Shown here piece after piece: positions 26,187 through 35,596 of a stretch of DNA of 64,000 bases. The translations under genes were made by a program, and so were the position numbers. This stretch comes from Wandonia haliotis (GTDB taxonomy: Bacteria; Bacteroidota; Bacteroidia; Flavobacteriales_D; Crocinitomicaceae), in NCBI RefSeq assembly GCF_039523435.1, contig NZ_BAAAFH010000003.1, forward strand, positions 124,001 to 188,000, read 5' to 3'. Within the stretch, counting starts at the first letter, position 1, and every line of letters begins with the position of its first letter. The notes under the pieces were generated by a model, which did no database searches, was not told the origin of the DNA, and saw only the letters and a program-made list of their open reading frames with translations.

Positions 26187-26600
26187 CTATCGCTTACCCA
26201 AATAATAATCTTCCTTCTCTCTCATAACAAGCTCTTCCTCGTCCGACTTATCTTTATAACCACACAAGTGCAACAAACCATGGACAACCACCCTATCTAA
26301 TTCTTCTTTAAATTCAATCTCTAACCCCTTCGCATTATCAGCAACACGATCCGAACTCACGAATAAATCACCAGAAACAACAGGCCATTCAGAGTAGTCA
26401 AACGTTATTATGTCCGTATAATAATCGTGATCCAAGTGTCTTCTATTCACATCAAGAAGATAATCGTCAGAACAAAAAACAATTGTAATATCCCCTAACA
26501 CTTTCTCCTCCTCTAAGGTCACTTTCTCAAACCACGAAACAAAAAATTCCGGATCTAATCCCGGAATTTCAACATCTTCGTAAAACAACTCAACACTCAT
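26187..26600 (-). CDS. ybeY: rRNA maturation endoribonuclease YbeY
   Basis: A 137-residue protein of the UPF0054/YbeY family, a single-strand metallo-endoribonuclease involved in 16S rRNA 3'-end processing and ribosome quality control. HLDHDYYTDIITFDYSE and SGDLFVSSDRV match the family, and the metal motif region reads HGLLHLCGYKDK. In most YbeY proteins the pattern is HxxxHxxxxxH; here the third His position is Asp, which I believe is common in Bacteroidota. The gene follows the anti-sigma-type ATPase gene with 1 bp between them. Confidence 0.92.
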   Translation of the reverse strand: MSVELFYEDVEIPGLDPEFFVSWFEKVTLEEEKVLGDITIVFCSDDYLLDVNRRHLDHDYYTDIITFDYSEWPVVSGDLFVSSDRVADNAKGLEIEFKEELDRVVVHGLLHLCGYKDKSDEEELVMREKEDYYLGKR

Positions 26601-26601
26601 C

Positions 26602-27018
26602 TTATTTCACAAAATATAGTAATACTTTACTTCCATTATCTTCAAAAACCACTTCGTCTGCCAAAGACTTCATCAAGAAAACTCCTCTTCCATTTGGCTT
26701 TTCAATGTTTTCAGGCGCTGTAGGATCAGGCAAATTCATAAAGTCAAATCCTGCTCCTTCATCCTTTATGGCATAACACACCTTATCACCATTTGATAAT
26801 ACTTCCAGGATGATTTTCTTCCGTTCATCATTCTTATTTCCATGAACAACAGCGTTATTTATAGCTTCAGTAACTGAAATTAACACATTCCCGAAACTAT
26901 CCTCTGATAAGTTCAAACTATCACCTATCTTCTCCACCAACCCTTCTACGACATGAATACTATCCAGGTTTGTATCTAAAACCATACGCTCCACAAGATC
27001 ATTTTCGCTATTTATCAT
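26602..27018 (-). CDS. RsbW-like ATP-binding (anti-sigma regulatory) protein
   Basis: A 138-residue cytoplasmic single-domain GHKL ATPase. The N-box reads VLISVTEAINNAVVHGNK, the G1 box DEGAGFDF, and the G2 region NGRGVFLMKSLADEVVF. These place it with serine-protein kinases of the RsbW/SpoIIAB type, which bind sigma or anti-sigma-antagonist partners. No partner gene of the STAS type is seen here. It is co-directional with mnmG and ybeY, and its start overlaps the DUF4175 gene by 11 bp, so it is probably in the same operon. Confidence 0.85.
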   Translation of the reverse strand: MINSENDLVERMVLDTNLDSIHVVEGLVEKIGDSLNLSEDSFGNVLISVTEAINNAVVHGNKNDERKKIILEVLSNGDKVCYAIKDEGAGFDFMNLPDPTAPENIEKPNGRGVFLMKSLADEVVFEDNGSKVLLYFVK

Positions 27019-30000
27019 CTAACAAAACCTTATTAAAATATTCCGCAGCTTTGCGTTTATAATAATTATTTAATCCAGGAGTTTTCAATCTCAACATCTC
27101 TATTTCACGCTCCTTTCGCTTCTTATACTCCGCAAATTGAATAAGGTTACGGTTTTCCTGATTTTTTGCTGTTTCGCTTTCTCGTTTCTCCTCCCATTCA
27201 CGTTCCTGCAACGCTTTCTCACTCTCCAACAGTCTTGTCAAAATCTCTTGTTGACGTTCGACAACAAACTTATCTCTACGATTCACAAGATCTTTTTCCT
27301 GACGTTCTAACTCTTCAATCAACGGATTAAGTGCATTTCCAGATCCTTTCCCATCTTTATTCAACTCCTGTCGTAGCTTCTCAAGCATCTTACGCATAGC
27401 CGCCTGCTCAGCCGCCATCTTGGCAACTTCCTTGGAACTCATACCTGGCAACCCCATACCTCCCTGACCTCCGGGTTGATTTCCTGGTTGTTGCCCAGGC
27501 TCTTCTCCACCGGGATTAGATCCTTTACCCTTCATTTTCTGAAGTTGCTTCTTCAACATTTCCTTCATGTCTCCCATGCTCATTCCCTCAGATGGTTTAC
27601 CTCCCGAACCACCGGGATTTTCACACTGCCCTGAACCTTTCATCATGCTTTGCATTTGCTGCTGCATTTGCTCTAATGATTCATTCAGTAACAACGCAAG
27701 GTTGTTATAACCAGTCATAGCAAACTGCTGTTTAATCATTAGTTCATTCAACAAACGATCATGCATCAGAGGCGTTATATCCATAAAGTTTCTATCAATT
27801 GATTTCAGTTCTGTATCTATTATTCCAGCAACCTGAGGAACTCTTTCCGCCAAAGCAACAAGACTGTCTTTTACCACAACATGATCGTCCATAAGCTTTC
27901 TTTGTCTATGGTTCAATTTAGTTACTTTCGGATCCTCTGCAGACAAAGCACTTAACTCATTCATAATAGCTTCCTGATCGAAAGAAAGTCGCATCAGATT
28001 TTCTAATAAAGCACGAAGCGCTTCCATATCTTCTCCCTGTTGCTGTTGTTTTTGTGCCTCCATTTGAGCTTGTATACTATCCTTCATTTCTTTCATCTTG
28101 TCAGATGCGTTCTTTTGATCCTCATTTGCCTTTTCTCCTTTATTCTTCTCAAGTTTGTCACTCGCTTTCTGCATATCATCAGAAGCTCCCTCTTGTAGTT
28201 CCTTTTCCTCGTCTATATCAAAAGGTCGCTTCAAATCCTCATTCTTCTCTTTTATTTCCTCCAAATCATCTAATAGTTGCTCAAACTCCTCTTTCAGTTC
28301 TTCTTGTTCCTCCTGTTCACCTCCTCCTTGCTCTTTACTCAATTCCTCTTGTTTCTCCTGTAACTCCTCCAGATTGGAAAGAAAGTCTTTCATTGCTTCC
28401 TCCACCTCCATCTTTTTCAACATTTCCATGGTTCGATCCATCTGACGATTCATTTCTTCTTTCGTCAGTTCCATGTCTTCCATTTTATCTTCGACACCAT
28501 TCATGTCGTTCTTCTCCATCAACTCCTGAAGCTCCTTCAGCAACTCCTTCATCTCATCATCCAGTAGTTTATCTAACATTTCCTCCAGTAGTTTCTGCTT
28601 CTCCAATAGCTCTTCGTCTACTTCGTCAAACAGCTCCTTCTCCTCTATTGTCTTTTCCAATTCCTCTTTTGCTTTCTCAACACTATTCTTTAAGGTCTCT
28701 TGCTGTTCCATAAGTTGATCCAGCATATCTTTCTTCTTCCAAGAATCCATTTTTTTATCCAGATTCGCCTTTCGAAAAGACTCCATATTCTTTTCAAATT
28801 CTTTCATCTCCTTCTGCAATTCGGACATCCCGCTTTGCGCATTAGAATAGGCTTCCTTTCTTTTTTCTTTCAACTCATCCTTTGTCGGCACCTTGTAGAT
28901 AAATGTGTTACTACGGCTTCGTTTGGGTCCATTTACCCCATCATTATCATACACCTCAAAGTAATAGGACAACTCCTCACCAGCCTCCAAGCCGATATTT
29001 CTTAGATCCAACATATGAAAGAATCTGCCACCTGTAAATGACACTCCAGGGATACTCACACGAACAACAGAATTTTCTCCTTTCACTTGTGAAACAAATG
29101 TTACCCGAGAAATACCATAATCATCCTTTACTGTTCCTTCAAAAAACCGCAATAACTCAGATAAAGAGTCTTTTGTTTCGCTTACTTCGATAGAAGGAAA
29201 AGCGTCCTTTATGACATCCACTTGTTTTGAAATTTCCTTATCATCCCCACCAAACTGATTCTCTAAAAGCACCGTAAAACTTTCACTATTCATAAAAGAA
29301 CGCGAAAAATCAATTGCTTCTGAAAACGAGTAAACCGAATCCGCAAACCGGACTTCTGTCGAAACAACATTATCCATTTGCCCTGTAAACCGAATTTTTG
29401 CACCCTCAGGAACTGTTAAAACAACCGGATTAGTAATGGTTTCATTTTCCTTTCCCAAATAAGTTGGGTATTCAATCAACGCTTTGAAGTTGCTCAATTT
29501 CGAGCTTCCAAAAACATCTACCTGATAATTAGAAGACCTGTAACCATTCGCATCAAAATGAAACGTAACATCTTCCTTTACTTTTGGTAAAGTATATTCG
29601 AAAGAGTTCCCAGAAACTTTTCTCATTAGAAAACGACCGTAATTAGAGTTCAAAAACACTTTCTCCGGTAACTCTTCGCCTTTTGTTACAACATGTAATA
29701 CAACATCTTCGCCTTCCTCTACCTCTTTGCTCAGGTCGGCTAAAACAAAAGAAAAAGGTGCCGGGGGAATAAACTCTTTATCATAGTTTACAATTCGTTC
29801 CGAGCTTTGAACAATAATTTGCGGCTGAAAGATCAAAACCGAAACAAAAACAAGTAAAACAGGTATTACGTAACGCAAGAACTTTCTGTTCTCTTTAAAA
29901 TCAATCGCTGCCCCAAAAGAAAACCGCGACAGCTGTACAGACTTCTGACGTATGGCTGCCTCTAGCATCTCTGTATTTCCTGTGTCAGATTTTCTCTCCG

Positions 30001-30343
30001 ATAATTGAAGCGTGTTAATAATCTTGTCATCAATATCCGGGATTAATTTTCCAATCAGTAAAGCAGCTTCTTCAGCATTCATCCTTTTACCGATTTTATT
30101 CAATTTTAATAACGGATCTATCAAATAAAACCAACCCAAACCACTGAAAGAAAAAACAAGAACAAAGAACAAAGTTGTTCTAATAGCCGAATTAAAAGAA
30201 CCAAAATACTCAAGGTTAGCAACGATCAGAAACAACAGCAATGTGATTCCGACAAAGAGCATAACTCCACGTATCAAACGATTTAAATAAAACCGCCTGA
30301 TAAATTCCTCAACCTGATTTAAAAGTCCTTCGTATGCATTCAT
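27008..30343 (-). CDS. DUF4175-type membrane protein with long coiled coil
   Basis: A 1111-residue protein. Two or three N-terminal membrane segments (about residues 25-45, 50-75 and 150-165) are followed by a periplasmic beta-rich region (about 170-480). A very long Glu/Lys/Met/Gln-rich coiled coil follows (about 480-800), then a Gly/Gln/Pro-rich linker (GGEEPGQQPGNQPGGQGG) and a further helical region at the C-terminus. This architecture matches Bacteroidota DUF4175 family proteins. The function is unknown; order next to mnmG, ybeY and an RsbW-like ATPase appears conserved in the group (from memory). The ATG at 30343 is preferred over a TTG 6 codons earlier. Confidence 0.82.
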   Translation of the reverse strand: MNAYEGLLNQVEEFIRRFYLNRLIRGVMLFVGITLLLFLIVANLEYFGSFNSAIRTTLFFVLVFSFSGLGWFYLIDPLLKLNKIGKRMNAEEAALLIGKLIPDIDDKIINTLQLSERKSDTGNTEMLEAAIRQKSVQLSRFSFGAAIDFKENRKFLRYVIPVLLVFVSVLIFQPQIIVQSSERIVNYDKEFIPPAPFSFVLADLSKEVEEGEDVVLHVVTKGEELPEKVFLNSNYGRFLMRKVSGNSFEYTLPKVKEDVTFHFDANGYRSSNYQVDVFGSSKLSNFKALIEYPTYLGKENETITNPVVLTVPEGAKIRFTGQMDNVVSTEVRFADSVYSFSEAIDFSRSFMNSESFTVLLENQFGGDDKEISKQVDVIKDAFPSIEVSETKDSLSELLRFFEGTVKDDYGISRVTFVSQVKGENSVVRVSIPGVSFTGGRFFHMLDLRNIGLEAGEELSYYFEVYDNDGVNGPKRSRSNTFIYKVPTKDELKEKRKEAYSNAQSGMSELQKEMKEFEKNMESFRKANLDKKMDSWKKKDMLDQLMEQQETLKNSVEKAKEELEKTIEEKELFDEVDEELLEKQKLLEEMLDKLLDDEMKELLKELQELMEKNDMNGVEDKMEDMELTKEEMNRQMDRTMEMLKKMEVEEAMKDFLSNLEELQEKQEELSKEQGGGEQEEQEELKEEFEQLLDDLEEIKEKNEDLKRPFDIDEEKELQEGASDDMQKASDKLEKNKGEKANEDQKNASDKMKEMKDSIQAQMEAQKQQQQGEDMEALRALLENLMRLSFDQEAIMNELSALSAEDPKVTKLNHRQRKLMDDHVVVKDSLVALAERVPQVAGIIDTELKSIDRNFMDITPLMHDRLLNELMIKQQFAMTGYNNLALLLNESLEQMQQQMQSMMKGSGQCENPGGSGGKPSEGMSMGDMKEMLKKQLQKMKGKGSNPGGEEPGQQPGNQPGGQGGMGLPGMSSKEVAKMAAEQAAMRKMLEKLRQELNKDGKGSGNALNPLIEELERQEKDLVNRRDKFVVERQQEILTRLLESEKALQEREWEEKRESETAKNQENRNLIQFAEYKKRKEREIEMLRLKTPGLNNYYKRKAAEYFNKVLLDDK

Positions 30344-30435
30344 ATTACAATCTCTACTCAATAGAATAACTTACTAAGGTAGTAAATATTGCTGAATCAA
30401 TCTGTTTAAGCCGTCTGTAGAACGTTACAATGTTT

Positions 30436-30443
30436 TATCTTTG
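30436..30443 (+). promoter_or_regulatory. -7 element of the gltX promoter
   Basis: TATCTTTG is a perfect TAnnTTTG -7 element, 15 bp upstream of the gltX ATG. The -33 region is not clear. Confidence 0.55.
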
Positions 30444-30458
30444 CACAAAAAAATTATT

Positions 30459-31976
30459 ATGTCAGATACACCTGTTCGCGTTCGATTTGCGCCGTCACCC
30501 ACCGGACCACTTCACATGGGAGGAGTCAGAACGGCACTTTACAATTATCTACTGGCTAAAAAAAGCGGTGGTTCTTTTATTTTGAGAATAGAAGATACTG
30601 ATCAAACCCGCTTTGTTCCCGGTGCGCAGGAGTACATTATTGATGCACTTAACTGGTGCGGTATTATTCCGGATGAAGGTCCGGGCATAGGTGGAGAATA
30701 CGGTCCTTACATCCAGTCTGAAAGAAAACCAATGTATCGCCAATATGCTGAAGAATTAATCCAAAAGGAAATGGCCTATTATGCCTTCGACACAGCAGAG
30801 GAATTAGAGAATATGCGTGAGCAGGCAAAAAAAATGGGAATGCCCAACTGGCAATACAATTGTGTCACCCGAACGAATATGAAGAATTCGCTCACTCTTC
30901 CTGCTGATGAAGTACAAAAGCGTCTTGAAAACGGAGATCCTTATGTTATTCGTATGAAAATGCCGCGTAATGAAGACATCCGTTTTGAAGATCAAATCCG
31001 TGGGTGGGTGGTTGTAAACACCAATAACCTGGACGATAAAGTTTTATTCAAAAGTGACGGAATGCCGACGTATCACCTGGCAAATATAGTCGATGATCAT
31101 ACAATGGAAATCACGCATGTAATACGTGGAGAAGAATGGCTACCCTCTGCTCCACTACACATGTATATGTACCAGGCTTTCGGGTGGGAAGCTCCAAAAT
31201 TTGCACACCTTCCCCTACTCCTTAAACCGGACGGAAACGGAAAATTATCCAAACGTGACGGAGATCGATTAGGCTTTCCTGTTTTCCCAACAAACTGGGA
31301 AACAGCAGAAGGAGAAGTATATACTGGTTACCGTGAACAAGGTTATTTTTCAGGAGCTTTTGTAAACATGCTTGCGTTTTTAGGGTGGAATCCAGGTACC
31401 AACCAGGAAATTTTCTCAATGGAAGAGCTTATTAACGCATTCAGCATTGAGCGTGTGGGTAAAGCAGGAGCTAAATTTGATCCTGATAAGACAAAATGGT
31501 TCCAGCAGCAGTACCTAAGAAATACGGATAATTCGAAACTCGCTGAAATCCTTAAAAAAGAAGCTGATCTTTCCTCGTATTCTGACGATTATCTAGCTCA
31601 TGTTTGTGAGTTGATGAAAGAACGTGCCACTTTTGTAAAAGATATCTATACAGAAGGCGCTTATTTCTTCGAAAAACCTCATTCTTATGACGAAAAAACC
31701 GTTAGTAAGAAGTGGAAAGAAGGAACGACCGAACTCATGCAGGAATGGAATACCCGAATGGCTTCTCTTCCAGGTTTCACAGAAGAAACAATCGAGGTAG
31801 CTTTTAAAGCTTTCCTTGAAGAAAAAGAAATGGGAATAGGAGCTGTACTTCCTAATTTCCGCGTTCTGATTACCGGAAAAGGAATGGGACCAAGTATGTT
31901 CTCCATCTGCTCTCTTTTAGGTAAAGAAGAATGTCTTTCTCGCATGGAAGAAGGTATTTCCAAAATAGGAAAATAA
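30459..31976 (+). CDS. gltX: glutamyl-tRNA synthetase
   Basis: A 505-residue class I aminoacyl-tRNA synthetase that charges tRNA-Glu. The HIGH-type motif reads FAPSPTGPLHMGGVRTALYNYL near the N-terminus, DTDQTRFVPGA and the KMSKS-type motif KLSKRDGDRLGFPV follow. The C-terminal region with KWFQQQYLRN is the anticodon-binding domain. The ATG at 30459 gives the normal MSDTPVRVRFAPSPTG start; an in-frame upstream TTG lies in the promoter. folB follows after 3 bp. Confidence 0.97.
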   Translation: MSDTPVRVRFAPSPTGPLHMGGVRTALYNYLLAKKSGGSFILRIEDTDQTRFVPGAQEYIIDALNWCGIIPDEGPGIGGEYGPYIQSERKPMYRQYAEELIQKEMAYYAFDTAEELENMREQAKKMGMPNWQYNCVTRTNMKNSLTLPADEVQKRLENGDPYVIRMKMPRNEDIRFEDQIRGWVVVNTNNLDDKVLFKSDGMPTYHLANIVDDHTMEITHVIRGEEWLPSAPLHMYMYQAFGWEAPKFAHLPLLLKPDGNGKLSKRDGDRLGFPVFPTNWETAEGEVYTGYREQGYFSGAFVNMLAFLGWNPGTNQEIFSMEELINAFSIERVGKAGAKFDPDKTKWFQQQYLRNTDNSKLAEILKKEADLSSYSDDYLAHVCELMKERATFVKDIYTEGAYFFEKPHSYDEKTVSKKWKEGTTELMQEWNTRMASLPGFTEETIEVAFKAFLEEKEMGIGAVLPNFRVLITGKGMGPSMFSICSLLGKEECLSRMEEGISKIGK

Positions 31977-31979
31977 ACA

Positions 31980-32333
31980 ATGAAGCATATTATAGAAGTC
32001 AACGGTATAAAGCTTTACACAAATCACGGCTGCTTGCAGGAAGAAGCTGATATTGGCGGGCACTATACCGTTGATGTTTCCATGACAACTGATTTTTCAC
32101 TAGCTGCAAAAGAGGATGATCTAAGCAAAACGATTGATTACGTACTTATTAATCAGATCGTTCACGAGGAAATGATGCAACGCTCCAAACTAATTGAACA
32201 TGTCGGACAGCGCATTATTGATCGCATAAAAAGAGAGTCTAAAAATCTATTTTCCGTACGTGTTAAAGTAACAAAAATCACACCACCCATAAACGGTGAT
32301 GTGGATAATGTGGCGATAATTATTGAAGAATAG
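31980..32333 (+). CDS. folB: dihydroneopterin aldolase
   Basis: A 117-residue protein of the T-fold FolB family, which converts dihydroneopterin to hydroxymethyl-dihydropterin in folate synthesis. Characteristic segments are KLYTNHGCLQEE near residue 12, YTVDVSMTTDF, and the conserved SKTIDYVLINQIVHEEM with the active-site Tyr, plus RIKRE and VKVTKITPPI near the end. It begins 3 bp after gltX, so the two genes are co-transcribed. Confidence 0.92.
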   Translation: MKHIIEVNGIKLYTNHGCLQEEADIGGHYTVDVSMTTDFSLAAKEDDLSKTIDYVLINQIVHEEMMQRSKLIEHVGQRIIDRIKRESKNLFSVRVKVTKITPPINGDVDNVAIIIEE

Positions 32334-32379
32334 TTTTTCTTTACTTTTTTTTATTAATTTTGTGACCCGCATGGAAAAT

Positions 32380-32450
32380 GGTCCTGTGGCCGAGTGGCTA
32401 GGCAGAGGTCTGCAAAACCTCGTACAGCGGTTCGAATCCGCTCGGGACCT
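32380..32450 (+). tRNA. tRNA-Cys (GCA anticodon)
   Basis: A 71-base cloverleaf: acceptor stem GGTCCTG pairs with CGGGACC (one G-U pair), followed by discriminator T at 32450. The anticodon arm GAGGT CTGCAAA ACCTC carries the anticodon GCA, and the T arm contains GGTTCGAATCC. U73 is the normal discriminator for tRNA-Cys. CCA is not encoded. Confidence 0.97.
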
Positions 32451-32458
32451 CATACTAA

Positions 32459-32495
32459 CCCTCTGATTTTCAATAAGTCAGAGGGTTTTTATTTT
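32459..32495 (+). terminator. hairpin terminator downstream of tRNA-Cys
   Basis: CCCTCTGA (32459) and TCAGAGGG (ends 32485) form an 8-bp stem with an 11-base loop, followed by a T-rich run. Confidence 0.82.
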
Positions 32496-32523
32496 CTTCA
32501 ATTCCTCTTCTCCTGAAATTCGT

Positions 32524-32531
32524 TAACTTTG
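32524..32531 (+). promoter_or_regulatory. -7 element for the following outer-membrane protein gene
   Basis: TAACTTTG is a perfect TAnnTTTG element, 18 bp upstream of the ATG at 32550. Confidence 0.55.
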
Positions 32532-32549
32532 AACGCAAATCCCATTTGT

Positions 32550-33200
32550 ATGAAGAGTATCAAAAATGGCTTGCTGCTTCTCCTTTCTTTATTCCTATTC
32601 AATTCCGCAAAAACACAATTGAACTATGAAATCGGTGCAGAAGTTACTGCAGCCAGTTTCTCAACGTTCGGTGGAAGTGCAGGTGGTGGTGTAAAGTTTT
32701 CTATGGTCACTGAAGGAGGACTTGCTTTTGGTCCCTCTTTCCGCTATCAACACTTCTGGAGTAAAAACAACTATACAGGAGTAGGAAACTCGGGTTCTAT
32801 TTATGGTGGCGGTCTTTTCCTTCACTATCGTTTTTATGAATGGTTCTTTGTTGGTGCCGAGTTGGAGATGCTTAAGAATCCTTTTGGATCAGTTAATCAA
32901 GGTGTACGTCCCGAAAAATGGACTCCAACTGCTTTTCTTGGGTTAGGTATGTCGAAAGAATTCCTTATTAATGAATTTCCGATACGTCTAAACGTTGGTA
33001 TTCTATACGATGTTTATGATGGTGTCAGAGAAGATTTAAATTCACAACCTTCCCCACTCCGCAATGACTATTTTATCAAGTTGGCTGATCCTATTAATCC
33101 GAATCTGGGACGCTATCTTCCCATCATATACAGAATTGCATTATTCATTCCTCTTAATCGGAAAAAGGCTGAAAAAGAAAACGAGGAAGAAGATTATTGA
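32550..33200 (+). CDS. uncharacterised outer-membrane beta-barrel protein
   Basis: A 216-residue protein with a signal peptide of about 25 residues (LLLLLSLFLFNSAKTQ). The mature part begins LNYEIGAEVTAASFSTFGGSAGGGV and continues with alternating aromatic/polar strands (FRYQHFWSK, LFLHYRFYEWFFVGAELEML, YRIALFIPLNR), typical of a small barrel of the outer-membrane type common in Bacteroidota. No family or role is recognisable. The ATG at 32550 is preferred over an in-frame TTG at 32529 that lies in the promoter. Confidence 0.75.
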   Translation: MKSIKNGLLLLLSLFLFNSAKTQLNYEIGAEVTAASFSTFGGSAGGGVKFSMVTEGGLAFGPSFRYQHFWSKNNYTGVGNSGSIYGGGLFLHYRFYEWFFVGAELEMLKNPFGSVNQGVRPEKWTPTAFLGLGMSKEFLINEFPIRLNVGILYDVYDGVREDLNSQPSPLRNDYFIKLADPINPNLGRYLPIIYRIALFIPLNRKKAEKENEEEDY

Positions 33201-33238
33201 TCTTTTCCCCGTTCACTTTTCTTTGCATATTCTGTCCG

Positions 33239-34522
33239 CTATTTTAATTTTTCCAGTGCAATCCGCAAGGAATCCAGAGCGTCATTTACATCTTCAAGAG
33301 AAGCAGTCCCTACAGAAAGTCTGAACCAGGGTGAGTCTTTTTCAGCTCCAAAAGCATAGAAAGGAACCAAAGCTATCTTCGCTACATCCAAAATATACTT
33401 TGTAACATCCTCCATTGATTCAAGTTTCTTCCCCTCCTCTGTCGTTTTACCACGTAAATCCAATTTCACTGTTAAATACATGGCTGCCTGCGGTCCAATT
33501 GCTTCAACCGGAAAACCTTCTTCCTGAAGTTTGCACAAACCTTCGTAAAAACCATTCAAACGTTCGCTTATACGCACTCTAATTGTATCCAGAAAGTGTT
33601 CGTACGTTTTCCCGTTTTTTAAGTAACGAGAAGTCGCTATTTGCTCCGCACGTGGTGCCCAAGCACCCACATGACTCAAAATTGATTTCATTTTTGAAAT
33701 GATACGTTCCGGACCAAACGTCCAGCCAACCCTTACTCCGGTAGCCGAGAATGCTTTTGAAATTCCATCCACAAAAATGGTGTAATCACGTAATTCCGGA
33801 TAGAGTGAAACAGGATCAACATGCTTAATATCTCCATACGTAAGCGCTGAGTAAATCTGGTCATACATAATATAGACCGGTTTCTCCCCTTCCCCTCTTC
33901 TTTGATTTTCAGCTATAACCAATTCACAGATATCCCGCAAAGCCTCTTCTGTAAAAGTGGTACCTGTAGGATTCAGAGGAGAGCATAATGCCAGTAAAAC
34001 CGTATCCTTAATAAATGGTTTTATGTCTTCAGCTGTCGGCATAAAATTGGTCTCAGGTTTTGTCTGAACACAAAGAGCTTTTGCTCCTGATAAATGGCAA
34101 TAATGGTTATTATTCCACGAAGGAACCGGAAAAAGGACACCATCTCCCGGGTCAATAATAGCTTTGTATGTAGCATAAATTACCGGGCGCGCACCACCAG
34201 CAATCAGAATTTCATCGGCACTATAATTCAATTTCTGCATTCCAGAAATATAGCTTGACACAGATTCCCTTAACTCTGCCATTCCGTTTCCTGCCGGATA
34301 ATTTGTCTCTCCGGACAGATATGCATTAATAATTTCCTGCTTTAGTTCTTCCGGAATTGGAAAAATCGACGGATTAAAATCACCTATTGTAAAATTGTAG
34401 ATTTTTTCACCGTTTCGAATTTTTGTATTCACCTCTCCGGCCAGTTTTATAATCTCTGAACCTATAAGATTTTCAGCCATTTGCGAAACAGGAAGATGTT
34501 TCGATGCAGTTCCTTCATTCAT
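33239..34522 (-). CDS. class I/II pyridoxal-phosphate aminotransferase
   Basis: A 427-residue fold-type I PLP enzyme. YNFTIGDFNPSIFPIPEEL is the substrate-region start, CSPLNPTGTTF contains the PLP-binding Asn, YDQIY the Asp/Tyr pair, and SKAFSATGVRVGW holds the catalytic lysine. It groups with aspartate or related amino acid aminotransferases, but the exact substrate cannot be read from the sequence. It stands alone on the minus strand between the outer-membrane protein gene and the sigma/anti-sigma pair. Confidence 0.88.
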   Translation of the reverse strand: MNEGTASKHLPVSQMAENLIGSEIIKLAGEVNTKIRNGEKIYNFTIGDFNPSIFPIPEELKQEIINAYLSGETNYPAGNGMAELRESVSSYISGMQKLNYSADEILIAGGARPVIYATYKAIIDPGDGVLFPVPSWNNNHYCHLSGAKALCVQTKPETNFMPTAEDIKPFIKDTVLLALCSPLNPTGTTFTEEALRDICELVIAENQRRGEGEKPVYIMYDQIYSALTYGDIKHVDPVSLYPELRDYTIFVDGISKAFSATGVRVGWTFGPERIISKMKSILSHVGAWAPRAEQIATSRYLKNGKTYEHFLDTIRVRISERLNGFYEGLCKLQEEGFPVEAIGPQAAMYLTVKLDLRGKTTEEGKKLESMEDVTKYILDVAKIALVPFYAFGAEKDSPWFRLSVGTASLEDVNDALDSLRIALEKLK

Positions 34523-34596
34523 GATAAAAAGAAAATAATTTGTTCATCAAAAGTAAGAAACTAAAACTGTATAGTTTAGAATTTGTTGTACTGAAA

Positions 34597-34630
34597 TTAA
34601 AAAAGCGGGATCTGTTAATAAGATCACCGC
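34597..34630 (-). terminator. hairpin terminator of the sigma/anti-sigma operon
   Basis: GCGGGATCT / AGATCaCCGC (one bulge) forms a stem around the loop GTTAATA. On the minus strand the hairpin is followed by a run of T residues, downstream of the stop at 34655. Confidence 0.72.
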
Positions 34631-34654
34631 CTTTCCTTTTGTCTATGAAATTTT

Positions 34655-35596
34655 CTATCGTACTATTTCAAGAGATTGAACAAACGGTTTACCCGAATTG
34701 TTCACCGCTGTCCCAACTTCGATCTGATATACATATCTTCCTGCCGGAGCAGGCTCCCCATCTGGTAAAGTTCCGTTCCATCTAAAATCAGGATCTTCAC
34801 TTCGGAACACAACACGCCCTCTTAAATCATAAATTTCTATTTTGAAATAAGAAAGTATCTCCTTCGCTTTAATAACAAGGAAATCATTATCTCCATCTCC
34901 ATTTGGCGTAATAATATTTGGCAATTTCTCAGAGAAAATTGTCGCTGATTCCTCTTTATGATGAACCAATATTTCATCATTTGTTGCCTCATCTATGACT
35001 GGAATTTCATTCTCAGCCGAACTCTTACTAGCGGAATCCCTTCCATTATTCACCTTCTTATCTTCCGTAACCGGATTACCCTTACTATTTGCTGTCGAAG
35101 TCTCTTTTAGCTCTTCAACAAGCTGATCTAAATCAACCATTTCGGTTTCCTCTACAGGGGATTCAGAAATATCAGTTTTAATTTCCTCTCCCTCCTTCTG
35201 CATATTATCCCGTTGTGCTATCTCACTATCTGATGAACTATTCTCTGTAACAACCAACGTCGTTTCATCTCGTACCAACTCATCATCAGTAGCAGTACTT
35301 TCAGGATTGATTTTTACCTCATCAGAAGACTCTTCTATGAAGTTTTTCGTGTGTAGTTCTTTAGTTTTCTTAGTTGAAGAACCCTCAGCAACAAAGTAAG
35401 AAATCAATCCTATTGTACCGATAGCAGTAGCAGCTATAATGAGTTTTGATGCAATACCTAATCCGGCAGAACCTGAAGCAGCAGCATTTGCTCCGACCTG
35501 TTGAGAAATAGAGCTCCACAGATCAGCATTTACGGGAGCTTCATAACTCCCCAGCTCCTCTCTAAAAAGCTTCTCTATATTTTCAGTCTTCTTCAC
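34655..35596 (-). CDS. putative anti-sigma factor with a gliding-type (CHU_C) C-terminal domain
   Basis: A 313-residue protein starting with a GTG that overlaps the sigma-factor gene by 14 bp. The N-terminal ~45 residues (NIEKLFREELGSYEAPVNADLWSSI) are cytoplasmic and resemble the short anti-sigma segments of Bacteroidota. One membrane span (about residues 48-70) follows, then an acidic Ser/Glu/Thr-rich linker to about residue 220. The last ~85 residues carry LPNIITPNGDGDNDF, IEIYDLRGRVVFR and DGEPAPAGRYVYQIEV, the type IX secretion type B (CHU_C, gliding motility-associated) domain. No secretion signal is cleaved, so this domain would hang in the periplasm on an inner-membrane protein. Confidence 0.8.
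   Translation of the reverse strand: MKKTENIEKLFREELGSYEAPVNADLWSSISQQVGANAAASGSAGLGIASKLIIAATAIGTIGLISYFVAEGSSTKKTKELHTKNFIEESSDEVKINPESTATDDELVRDETTLVVTENSSSDSEIAQRDNMQKEGEEIKTDISESPVEETEMVDLDQLVEELKETSTANSKGNPVTEDKKVNNGRDSASKSSAENEIPVIDEATNDEILVHHKEESATIFSEKLPNIITPNGDGDNDFLVIKAKEILSYFKIEIYDLRGRVVFRSEDPDFRWNGTLPDGEPAPAGRYVYQIEVGTAVNNSGKPFVQSLEIVR

Noticed and set aside
28054..28713. 219-codon open frame on the plus strand opposite the DUF4175 coiled coil
   Set aside because: It is the antisense shadow of the low-complexity Glu/Lys repeats, giving a Ser/Pro/Leu-rich translation without a domain or ribosome binding context.
32297..32305. TGTGGATAA, a perfect DnaA box on the minus strand within folB
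   Set aside because: A single copy inside a coding region with no A+T-rich gap or further boxes; probably chance.
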